This document shows positions 31,836 to 42,296 of a stretch of DNA of 64,000 bases, in pieces; the stretch's first letter is position 1; each line of letters starts with the position of its first letter. The stretch is from Ceriagrion tenellum (lineage: Eukaryota; Arthropoda; Insecta; Odonata; Coenagrionidae), in NCBI GenBank assembly GCA_963169105.1, contig OY720639.1, positions 55,595,848 through 55,659,847 of the forward strand, read 5' to 3'. Under the pieces are notes generated by a model that saw nothing but the letters and a program-made list of their open reading frames with translations, did not search any database and was not told the origin of the DNA. A program made the translations under genes and the position numbers.

Positions 31836-34698
31836 CGGCCGTTGGTGTTATATTTTTATTTTTCTTTCTTCTAAACAAATTAATGAGTATGATTATGGCA
31901 TCTTCTAGTGGAAGTTGGGCATGCTGTATCCTAAAAAAATTCTCCTCTTACACTTAAAAATAATTCTTAGACTCAACTCGTATTTTAGCTTGCCAAACCT
32001 CGATCGGGGGCAACTTAAAAAAGGTATTTAACGCATTTGGAAAGTTTGTTTTTGTGCTTCAAATGAAGTAGGTGTACAAATTGGAAACAAAATTTATTTA
32101 TTTGAATCTCTAGTAAAATCTCCTGGTTATGACCTTGCCACATAACCTAAATCGCCAGTCATTCACATCTCTATTATGTGTTGTATTTGTTGTGTTTTTA
32201 AGATAGTTTGAGCGAGATACTTCCCAAGTCATAATGGAGACCATATTCAAATAATAAGTTTTAAGTTTATCAGCTGTCGGGAGCATGAATTGAATACTAC
32301 CGTATTAATAGTGCAATAATATACTTGTATATGATTGAAATTCTGGGTAATAAAATAAAAATTATCCGCATATGTCTAATCATTTTTTTCACGCGGTATG
32401 TTCCAGAATTCTTCACAACGAAAGTTATTTTGCGATTCTGAAAAAGATTACTACGGTGACAATATGATTTTTCAAAAAAAGCCGAGAAAACATACAAACT
32501 ACACGATGTTTATTTTTTAACGTGATCTAGGTTTTAGAAATGCCTCATTTTTTAGATAAGGTCTCTCTGGACAGCGTAACTTACTATTTCCCAAGTAATA
32601 AAGCTGGTAATATTGGTCAGAAATCTCGGGAAGTAGTACAGTAATCGGCTGATATTTGGTATCTTTTGAAGATTAAGATATTTTTCGTTAAAATTAAACC
32701 AAATTCATTGATTTTTGAGAAAAGTAATTCGTCAAATGTAACATAAATGGGTAATCAATTATTTATTTTATGACGTTAAAGTTTCGTCTCTTTGTTTTCT
32801 GGCATTTTGCTCCAGTATGTAGTTATTTAAAATATATTGGAAAATGACTTGATTTCTTCAAATCTAATGGAGTAAATTCTTTTAGAATATTGATATTATA
32901 TCTCCTGAAATGAGACGATGTATAATGCGGCAACATAATGTAACGGAAGGTATTTTCGAGAGTCTGGGATAAGATTCATGATTAATTCAAACATTTCATT
33001 GCGAAACGCTATTTATTAATCTTCTTTATATATTATGTTAATATTTTACTATAAGTATCGCAAATACCTTAATGAAAGCCTATTACCACAAGTATCATAT
33101 TACTAATGGACGTGATTTTATTTCTAGTATACAGCCTCAGTACGAGTATTTTTACGTTTTGCGGTCTCCAAAATTATTGCACCAATGTTTTTTGACAATT
33201 TTGTTGTTACAGAAAGCGAACCTTGGTAATTATTAATGTTGGAGTTAAATGAACAATGGTTTCCCATTCTGAGGTCCTTTGATATGTTTACACTGAATTT
33301 TCTAAATTTTTGCTGAATTGGAACACGTGTACCTAATGATAAAATTAGGCATTCTTGATATCTGAAAATATGTTTGAATAAATGTGATCTCTCGTCCCTT
33401 GTCCCGTTTCTTCCGTAATCTTCAACTTCTGAGCTATTGTGTTCTGTTTATAAGTAATTAATGAAGAACAGTGATATAAGTTGTCTTTCAGCGCGTGCTT
33501 ACACTAATAAAATGAAGATCATATAAACTCATTGAACACGATGATCGGACTAGTTCACTTTTTGTTTTTGTTGTTAATTAGGACTCAATGACCCATTTGC
33601 GTGAATATAGAATGCGTGTTATTCAATTCAGAAAAATCTCTTTTCTTCCATGATATCACTGATTCAGAATTTTCATTTTTATTGATTTGTAATGTTAGGT
33701 TAACGATATCAACGTCAAAAAGCCTTGCCAAAATACATTTCTGCGCTGATTTTGGCACGCCCTGCGTTATTACTTGTGAAAAAAATAATCCTCCAGCTGC
33801 TTAAGTGGCGATGTGAGCTTGTTAAACGCTTTTTTTTATTCCAGACGCAAGAGTCAGTCAACTTGAAATACATTTCTCCCATGGTAGGCCGTGAATTCAC
33901 CGTCCACTACCGTTATAATATTTTAATTTTTTTGCTGTTTTAGGCATAATTTACTCCATCCGTGAATGATGCTCTTAGAGAAAAAATAACTCCACTCTCA
34001 AGAAAGATGTCACCAATCTGTATATATGATGAAATATTATCGTGGTAAACATTCGCCCTCTGCAGGGTTAAGACACATTCTGTATGTATGCGTTTAGTTT
34101 CAAGCATAATCTTACCTTTACAAAGACTCACAAGTGAATTGTTAGTTTCTATTGAATCAAAAGCATCATCTGATTTCATCATATAAATAGAGAAAATTTT
34201 ATGTCCATGCATAATGTAATTAAATAATTTTCATCATTTTTTTAGCATTGACATACACTACTTGCTTTTATTATTATGGATCGTATTGGAATTGTTTTCT
34301 GTTAATATATATATTCTATTTGACTCATTTGTAATGGGCCTATTTGGAGCTTTCACCTCGCCTCAAGAGATAATGGTAATGTTCTCCGAACAAATTTTGC
34401 TCTTAACTTAGAAAAGAGGGTTTTACCATATCTCACCGTGCAAATTTGTGAAAAAAGCAGCGAACAAAACCTTATAAAATAACGTGTGAATGTGCAATTG
34501 ATCGCCTACATATTCACGTCGTAGCTTTTTTTCTCCGAGGTTCCATTTGTTTGCGAGGCATTATTCAACGGAATCGGCTTCCAAGAAGAACCACGAAAGA
34601 GTTTCTACGATGAAAATTTTCCAAATGCTGCGAAGCATAAATTTTGACTAACCGGTGCCCACTTTTTACGTGACGTGACCCTGCAGTGCCGACAGAGG
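31836..34698. other. Long AT-rich unassigned stretch
   Basis: I find no gene, RNA, transposon end or clear repeat in these 2.9 kb. Open frames are short and of low complexity. Confidence 0.45.
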
Positions 34699-34878
34699 CT
34701 ATGGACAAATAGTTCGCGCGGCTCGGCATCTCTGGAGATGATATTTCTTCTTTAATGGAACTGCTGAGATGACTGGCGGAATCAAGCCCGTTTCCTGAGC
34801 CCATTTCTTGCCCGAGTCGGTGACAAGAGCACTCTCTTTGTGAGAACCAATGGCGTCTGCGTATTCATGAGGAAATTC
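34699..34878 (-). CDS. Candidate host terminal exon (weak)
   Basis: After an AG at 34879-34880 (minus CCTTGCTAG), the minus strand is open for 59 codons: EFPHEYADAIGSHKESALVT, then DSGKKWAQETGLIPPVISAV and PLKKKYHLQRCRAARTICP, ending in TAG at 34699-34701. Composition is balanced and protein-like, and a CT-rich tract precedes the AG. However, a second minus frame over the same bases is also open for 79 codons, so one of the two is chance and possibly both. I do not recognise either. There are no further exons I can link. Confidence 0.2.
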   Translation of the reverse strand, partial: EFPHEYADAIGSHKESALVTDSGKKWAQETGLIPPVISAVPLKKKYHLQRCRAARTICP

Positions 34879-35194
34879 CTAGCAAGGTCAGCATATCAAG
34901 AAATATATACCCTGCCGTGAAGTTTATCTTCTGCGTGACATTTGTTTCAAGTTTATTTTCTGCCTAGGAATTGCCCAAACGGGGAAATGATCACACACAC
35001 AAATTGGGCATTCTTCATCGTATTTTAGATGGCATCCCAAGGATTTTCCTCCTCTGGTAATATTCTTTAGGCACCAAATTATATTACTGGCTGCTCTTAT
35101 ATATCTCTGCTACTTCTTTTTGCCAAAGTGGCAGCAAGGAACCAATGGTATTCTTGAATCGAAATTTGACTTTCATAGGCAAATATTTTACCAT
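34879..35194. other. Unassigned stretch
   Basis: Nothing recognised between the candidate exon and the inverted SINE pair. Confidence 0.35.
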
Positions 35195-35440
35195 AGCAGG
35201 TGAAATATGTGGAAATTGCCACGAAAAAATTTTGGTCTGGACCGGGAATCGAACCACGAACAAAGATCTGCGAGGTCCAAAAACCTAGTTCCCTTGTATC
35301 CGCCAAAATTATCACTAAGTTTGGAAGCTTTAATAGCGTAGTGGTCCACGAATTGGTCCGGAAAATCCTAGGACCTTGGTTCGGTACCCGTACAGACTGA
35401 ATTTTTTGTCTTGCAATTTCAACGTAAATATGTTGGAATT
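35195..35440. repeat. Head-to-head pair of tRNA-like SINEs
   Basis: The left half (about 35195-35310) reads on minus with GGTTCGATTCCCGGTCCAGA (B box). The right half (about 35325-35440) reads on plus with TAGCGTAGTGGTCC (A-box-like) and GGTTCGGTACCC (B box). Both halves continue outward through a GAAATTGC/GCAATTTC word, so the copies are inverted mates of one family (SINE3). Confidence 0.55.
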
Positions 35441-37149
35441 GACGATGATATCCTAAAGATTAGAAAACCTGTGTTGGTGGTTTTGGAAAAATAGTAGATT
35501 GGCTAATTGGTTAGCGTTCAGCCACACTGACTATTTCTAAGTAACATCATGCATGTTATTAATATTTTTGTGACGTAATTTAAGAAATGACATCTCTATG
35601 AACATTTTTCTGCCAGGGAAACCTCTTCTACTCAACGAGGCATAGCAATGCTATTACGTTATTCCGGGGTAACCTTTGAGTTCCCCTTATATCTAAATTA
35701 GGAGAAGCCTACTGTAACAATGTCATCCCATCTTGCTTGGCTAAACCTCAGGACGGCAATTAGCCCGCGTAAATTTTAAATGAATCCGTGTTTAAGTTCA
35801 GTTAGTTCCCCTCTCTGTATCTGCTCGCCAAAGATGTATATGCACATAAAAATATTAAAATGAGGCAAAAATTGCTGTGAAAAGGGGGGTGGACGGGGTC
35901 AGAAATGGGTGGGTGATGAAATAGTTTGGGTTTAGGGCCAAACTAATCAAGATCCAAATTATATCTTTAGGCTATGTTATTATGAGCGGGTATAAAATAA
36001 AATAAAGACATTAATCGCAAGCAAAAGATCTGTTAACTTCAGAATTTATGCATGAATTTCGGAATAATGTATTGATGTACGTTTTAATTTTCCCAAGTTA
36101 TAGATCAGATTTTTTAACGCTATGCGCGTTGAAAAGAAAGGCGTCGAGGCGGGATCCGGTAAAATTGTATTACCTAGTAAAAAAAATGATGAAATTAGAA
36201 AAGGAGAAAGCGATGTTTTTTCTGTGTGCAATGAAAATGATGTGAGCTCTCTGTGTATTCAAGTAGTGACTCAAAAGCGTGAATGAAGAAAGTTTTTGGG
36301 CGAAGAAGGGAAAGGTAGCCTCCGAACCTTGAAAATAAGCGGTATTGTGTGAGGATGGAAATTGACTTAAAGGCCTACTTTTCCGGAAAAACTTTATTTA
36401 ATTAGGAAATATTGCTATTTACATGTTCATTGAACTAAAAGTTATTTACTCTTTCAGTAGTTCATTGATTTACTTTCCAAGGAATTGTCAATATACGAGG
36501 CTAGTGGGAAGTTAATATGAGAGTGGTAACTGAATACAGGCCACCCACAGTGCTGGTAAGAATAAAAGGTTGCAGGCATATCAGGATACATAATTTAATT
36601 GCGATGAGGTATATTGTCAATATTTTTAGCATAAACCTAAAGGAATGTGTTGGCTCTAATTACTATCCATTACTGAATTTAATATTTTCTGTGCGTCAGT
36701 TGAAATTGGATCATCATTTGAAATAAAATGTAAATAGAAATCTGATTCATATCTCTTCCTTTAGAATGGCTAACCAAGGAGTATATAAGGTCATGGTAGG
36801 TAAACAACAGGTTTACAACTATTGTTGACATTTTTTATTCGTTAAAATTATTTGATTTTCTATTATGCGTAAAGAATATGCTGCCAATGAAAACCGTCGA
36901 TGAAACTTCAAGCAGTGTTTCCCTTGGCGCTGGAGTGTTTATATATTCTACATTTTTGCTGCGCACGCTGTATCATGATGATAATATTAAAAACTTGTAA
37001 ACTTTCTTGCATAATAATGGAAAATATACGATTATTTTACCACGTTTTGATATCTTTTTAATCGGAAATAACTTACCAGTAGTCTTCATAATTGTAGTAT
37101 TCATTTCGATTGCACTGACTGAAGGATTGCGAAATATATAGTTCTCCTA
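35441..37149. other. Unassigned AT-rich stretch
   Basis: No recognised feature. Frames at 36048-36245 (plus) and 36046-36231 (minus) overlap each other and carry no motif. Confidence 0.4.
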
Positions 37150-37612
37150 TAGCCGCTTTCAATTTAGGGCACTGAAACGCCAGAGATCCCCAAGAAAGCG
37201 GTAATGCAGACATCGGGAACTAAAATTATTCCCAATCAATCTCACGGTATTGGTTTTCCGTAAAATTGATTCCTCGCCTATAACCAAATCACAGAACGCA
37301 TATTCACGTAACCCAAAAAATGGGTCATTAACGGGGCTGTTTGGGGGTTTGACCCAGTGTGGGATGCCGGGGTAATGACCACCAACACACCTTGCGCGGT
37401 TGTTCACAGGAATATGACTATGACGCCAGGGATAGCCCCTGGGCACACGTAAACCATCTATCAGTTGCACCATCTCGGTTTTTCGACTTTGTTAATAACG
37501 CCTACTGATAGGTCCCAAAACACTCAGATTTGAGGAGATGATGGACGACTCGTCCATCGAAACGTCGGCAGAAATGGAGAACCTGACCCGGTGGAAATCC
37601 CGAACAATTTTC
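37150..37612. repeat. Probable mobile-element terminal sequence with degenerate hammerhead
   Basis: A 104-codon minus frame (37159-37473) ends near here without recognised motifs. To its right, 37535-37566 reads GATGATGGACGACTCGTCCA, TCGAAACGTCGG. This gives a perfect stem II hairpin followed by GAAAC and GTC, but GAGATGA stands where CTGATGA is needed. The less AT-rich composition and the core suggest a Penelope-type terminal repeat, but no inverted arm is seen. Confidence 0.4.
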
Positions 37613-37715
37613 TTGTCAGTTTTTCCAATGGTCCATGCTTCCTTTCCATAGAGTGCCACGCTTTACATGATTGTTTTCATATACCTACTGTTTCCTGGTT
37701 TGTAGTCATACCTTC
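37613..37715 (-). pseudogene. RTE-like LINE (family A) fragment at the edge of the array
   Basis: TTTTTCCAATGGTCCATGCT, CCATAGAGTGCCACGCT and GTTTCCTGGTTTGTAGTC align with 6566-6640 and 48312-48380 (minus: WSVALY..EAWTIGK). The right end, from about 37689, is also the first ~25 bp of every unit in the 393-bp array. Confidence 0.7.
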
Positions 37716-40048
37716 TCCAAACGTTTTTTGGCAGAGTAAAAGGAGTCACTAACGCTTTTCGAGGAAATTGAGTGTCATTTGCAGAATTGTTGTTCTCGTT
37801 ACACGTCGTAACCTATTCAGTAATCCGTAAATTCATATTCTAGGAAAAGAATGGAGAAATTGTTGGAAACTTTATTATTAAATACTGATCGTTCTTACCG
37901 GATGATAAACGACAAACATTAAGTTAAGTACTCAGTAACAGATCATAATAATATTTTAGATCAACAAATTATATTTCCCCTCTCATAAATCGTTTATTCA
38001 ATAGAAAGAGAAAATTTAATACAAATTAGCCGTGAACAAACATTTTCTCCTCTCATACCTTCAAATATGCACTTAAAAACATGTTTCCTGGTTTGTAGTC
38101 ATACCTTCTCCAAACGTTTTTTGGCAGAGTAAAAGGAGTCACTAACGCTTTTCGAGGAAATTGAGTGTCATTTGCAGAATTGTTGTTCTCGTTTCACGTC
38201 GTAACCTATTCAGTAATCCGTAAATGCATATTCTAGAAAAAGAATGGAGAAATTGTTGGAAACTTTATTATTAAATACTGATCGTTCTTACCGGATGATA
38301 AACGACAAATATTAAGTTAAGTACTCAGTAACAGATCATAATAATATTTTAGATCAACAAATTATATTTCCCCTCTCATAAATCGTTTATTCAATAGAAA
38401 GAGAAAATTTAATACAAATTAGCCGTGAACAAACATTTTCTCCTCTCATACCTTCAAATATGCACTTAAAAACATGTTTCCTGGTTTGTAGTCATACCTT
38501 CTCCAAACGTTTTTTGGCAGAGTAAAAGGAGTCACTAACGCTTTTCGAGGAAATTGAGTGTCATTTGCAGAATTGTTGTTCTCGTTTCACGTCGTAACCT
38601 ATTCAGTAATCCGTAAATGCATATTCTAGAAAAAGAATGGAGAAATTGTTGGAAACTTTATTATTAAATACTGATCGTTCTTACCGGATGATAAACTACA
38701 AATATTAAGTTAAGTACTCAGTAACAGATCATAATAATATTTTAGATCAACAAATTATATTTCCCCTCTCATAAATCGTTTATTCAATAGAAAGAGAAAA
38801 TTTAATACAAATTAGCCGTGAACAAACATTTTCTCCTCTCATACCTTCAAATATGCACTTAAAAACATGTTTCCTGGTTTGTAGTCATACCTTCTCCAAA
38901 CGTTTTTTGGCAGAGTAAAAGGAGTCACTAACGCTTTTCGAGGAAATTGAGTGTCATTTGCAGAATTGTTGTTCTCGTTTCACGTCGTAACCTATTCAGT
39001 AATCCGTAAATGCATATTCTAGAAAAAGAATGGAGAAATTGTTGGAAACTTTATTATTAAATACTGATCGTTCTTACCGGATGATAAACGACAAATATTA
39101 AGTTAAGTACTCAGTAACAGATCATAATAATATTTTAGATCAACAAATTATATTTCCCCTCTCATAAATCGTTTATTCAATAGAAAGAGAAAATTTAATA
39201 CAAATTAGCCGTGAACAAACATTTTCTCCTCTCATACCTTCAAATATGCACTTAAAAACATGTTTCCTGGTTTGTAGTCATACCTTCTCCAAACGTTTTT
39301 TGGCAGAGTAAAAGGAGTCACTAACGCTTTTCGAGGAAATTGAGTGTCATTTGCAGAATTGTTGTTCTCGTTTCACGTCGTAACCTATTCAGTAATCCGT
39401 AAATGCATATTCTAGAAAAAGAATGGAGAAATTGTTGGAAACTTTATTATTAAATACTGATCGTTCTTACCGGATGATAAACTACAAATATTAAGTTAAG
39501 TACTCAGTAACAGATCATAATAATATTTTAGATCAACAAATTATATTTCCCCTCTCATAAATCGTTTATTCAATAGAAAGAGAAAATTTAATACAAATTA
39601 GCCGTGAACAAACATTTTCTCCTCTCATACCTTCAAATATGCACTTAAAAACATGTTTCCTGGTTTGTAGTCATACCTTCTCCAAACGTTTTTTGGCAGA
39701 GTAAAAGGAGTCACTAACGCTTTTCGAGGAAATTGAGTGTCATTTGCAGAATTGTTGTTCTCGTTACACGTCGTAACCTATTCAGTAATCCGTAAATTCA
39801 TATTCTAGGAAAAGAATGGAGAAATTGTTGGAAACTTTATTATTAAATACTGATCGTTCTTACCGGATGATAAACGACAAACATTAAGTTAAGTACTCAG
39901 TAACAGATCATAATAATATTTTAGATCAACAAATTATATTTCCCCTCTCATAAATCGTTTATTCAATAGAAAGAGAAAATTTAATACAAATTAGCCGTGA
40001 ACAAACATTTTCTCCTCTCATACCTTCAAATATGCACTTAAAAACATG
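37689..40048. repeat. Tandem array of six 393-bp units, order A-B-C-B-C-A
   Basis: TTTCCTGGTTTGTAGTCATA recurs at 37691, 38084, 38477, 38870, 39263 and 39656, exactly 393 bp apart, and the last unit ends at 40048. Units differ at only a few sites. Units 1 and 6 have CTCGTTACACG, GTAAATTCATATTCTAGGAA and ACGACAAACATT. Units 2-5 have CTCGTTTCACG, GTAAATGCATATTCTAGAAA and ACAAATATT. Units 3 and 5 further have AAACTACAAAT where 2 and 4 have AAACGACAAAT. The array therefore reads A-B-C-B-C-A. Each unit starts with a scrap of family A LINE. No open frame spans a unit. Confidence 0.95.
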
Positions 40049-40921
40049 AATAGGTTACTTAACGTTACCAAGAACAACAATTCAGTAAGTGAAACTCAAT
40101 TTCCTCGAGAAGAGTACGTGGCTCCCTTCATTTTATCTATACCTCCAAATCTGATAGGTGATAATGACCTAGTTCTTATGTATCATCCCTTACTAACAAC
40201 TGTTGTGAAGCTCGGGTACGGGAAAGGAATGAGCTATTTGACGCCTACTCGTATATCGACAGTTCTTGGTAATAAATATGGTGTACTATTCTGCAGCTCT
40301 AGCCGTACCCTCAGGCAGCCTCTTTTTAATGTAACTCATGCTATTTATGGGCCAATTTCGAATTTTGAGCACCGCCGTCACTCGTGTAGTCTCAGTTTTA
40401 CTACCCACTACCTTCTCCTCTACCTATTCGTGTCGGCGAAGGTGTTGCTTCGGCAAATTTACGACTTCGGACGCGGGGGCGCTAAATTTTCGATTCGGTT
40501 CCGTCTAGGTACGAACTCCGCGATGGAAACCTCCCCATTTATGGAGTTTCTATCGAAATGGCCGCAGAATTTCACTGCGCTACGTGGCCGCCATTTTGTG
40601 ACAGGTATTTTCGAAAGAATGTTCTGGAGTGGAAATTGTCTGCCTTGGTTTTTTTTACTTACTCTTGGCTTGATTACTGTGCGTGTGATTACCGTTTTTA
40701 TGATGCTCCCAGTTGAGCGTGTAGTGCTTTATAGTGGGCGTCAAAGTTTAATCGTGAACAGAAGTTATAATGAATGGCAGGATTCCTCTGCCCGTACCTC
40801 TATAAAAACATGGATTTTTTTGAAAAGGTTTGCTCTTAGTAAGGAATTTAACACTATAAGTACCGGACTTACTGGCGACAGGAGGCGTTATGACCCATAT
40901 GAAATAATTTGTTTTACATAG
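40046..40921 (+). CDS. Unrecognised 291-codon open reading frame
   Basis: The frame opens with an ATG formed by the last three bases of the 393-bp array and runs 291 codons, almost twice the next longest frame in the window. I recognise no domain. Two hydrophobic stretches could be membrane segments: about residues 121-135 (HYLLLYLFVSAKVLL) and 202-222 (WFFLLTLGLITVRVITVFMM). There is no obvious signal peptide, repeat or catalytic motif. The region around 40400-40610 is less AT-rich and includes a GGCCGCCATTTTG word more typical of promoters than of coding exons. It could be a novel gene, part of an unknown element, or a chance frame in GC-richer DNA. No promoter or poly(A) signal decides it. 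Confidence 0.3.
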   Translation: MNRLLNVTKNNNSVSETQFPREEYVAPFILSIPPNLIGDNDLVLMYHPLLTTVVKLGYGKGMSYLTPTRISTVLGNKYGVLFCSSSRTLRQPLFNVTHAIYGPISNFEHRRHSCSLSFTTHYLLLYLFVSAKVLLRQIYDFGRGGAKFSIRFRLGTNSAMETSPFMEFLSKWPQNFTALRGRHFVTGIFERMFWSGNCLPWFFLLTLGLITVRVITVFMMLPVERVVLYSGRQSLIVNRSYNEWQDSSARTSIKTWIFLKRFALSKEFNTISTGLTGDRRRYDPYEIICFT

Positions 40922-42171
40922 GAAATCTGATGTCTTCCATCAAAATAACTAAAAATATTGAATAATTAAAATAATTTAAAGAATTCAGGTTCATCTCAGT
41001 GTACTATAATTTGCCAACGTATACTATCATTTACCTTATTGGATGTGGCGCATGCGGACTTGAACCACGGACTTCTGTCCCGTGTCGCAAATCCTCATGC
41101 AAAACATGGGTCAGATGGATATTTGTAAAGCGATTTACCCTTTGGTATAAATGTTCGGCTGCCACATTGTCAATAATATTTCATTAAAGGTGTTCAATCT
41201 CCATTCTATCATAACAAAACTCGAACAAAACGCCTGGGTCAAAATGACCCAACTAGTACTAATAGGTAATGTGTATTAGAAACTGTTTCAGCCACGAGGT
41301 TCTTATTTTCATTTTATATTCTCCTGCTCAAAAAAATAAAAATCAAGGAATATGCACGAGCTTGGACGATTCAGTCAGGGGTAATGGTTTGTCAAAAATG
41401 AATGTCGGTCAAAAAAACCATCCGGTACTTTTGATATCGGATGATTCATAATTGATTGTGTTTGAGTGAGAGATAACAATGCGTGAATTATGAGCTGCAC
41501 GAGTAACCTGCGAAGAAAAACTAATTGAAAGTTGATGGTTACCGTTAAGTCGCGAAACATTGATGGAATGAACCAATTTTCTTATTAATGACTGCTGCTG
41601 ATGATGCTCTTCCTAAGTACCTCCCCCTGCTATAATGAGTTCAGCTGATGTCTTTTTTGAAGCGGAACACTTCTTATGGATGCCGGGTGATATTGCATCA
41701 GCCTTGCGTCACGCGACTCCTGGCTCCTTGATGGATGGAGAAGACGGAGATAGCGATTGAGGAGATGAGATGGCCTCAATTTGTGTGTGAATGTGCGCGC
41801 TGTGCCTCGGTGCTCATACGAATCGGCAATTATAGCTAAAGCACTTATTGTCAAGTGTGGAGATCCGATTCGTAACATCGCACTCAAGTATCAGGCAATT
41901 GAGTCGTTGCGTAGTTACGGACATTAAAGCGCTACAAATAAATTCACTATACTATCAATAGAAAGATGCATAAAAACGTTCGCTCCGTGCTGTAAGATTT
42001 TGAGGCAGCTGAACCCGAATGAGACGATTGAATTACTCAGCTGCATCGATAATTGTTAATAGGTATTCCAGCGAGCGCTTTAAGAGCAATTAATTATTCA
42101 TGTTTACATACAACACTCTGTGCTAGGCATGGGCACTTCAGGTGGAGGCGAAACCGAAAATCGATTTATGT
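40922..42171. other. Unassigned stretch with one short dispersed word
   Basis: A block at 41656-41696 (GAAGCGGAACACTTC, TATGGATGCCGGGTGAT, TTGCA) recurs at 42728-42769 with two or three changes. No gene is recognised. A tRNA-like word near 41057-41075 is too poor to call. Confidence 0.45.
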
Positions 42172-42296
42172 CACTGTAATATTAGTGTAAATTTCTCGGG
42201 CTCGCCACCGGGTAAGGTCTTACCCGGTGGCGAGCCCGAGAAATTTACACTAATTTAATTCGCCGGGAAAGTGTAAAATCATACACTGTAATATTA
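42172..42296. mobile_element. Small insertion with a 36-bp perfect hairpin
   Basis: Arms 42181-42216 and 42219-42254 are perfect reverse complements with a 2-nt loop. The GC-rich tip is GGCTCGCCACCGGGTAAG. The 13-mer CACTGTAATATTA occurs exactly at 42172-42184 and 42284-42296. The whole may be a ~112-bp insertion bounded by a duplicated target or a small two-unit repeat. It has no coding capacity and no hammerhead core. Confidence 0.7.

Noticed and set aside
37689..40048. CRISPR-like regular array
   Set aside because: The units are 393 bp with no repeat/spacer alternation, in a eukaryotic context. It is a tandem duplication.
41045..41110. tRNA-like word with GGTTCAAGTCC on minus
   Set aside because: The T stem has mismatches, no A box or acceptor pairing was found, and there is no second copy in the window.
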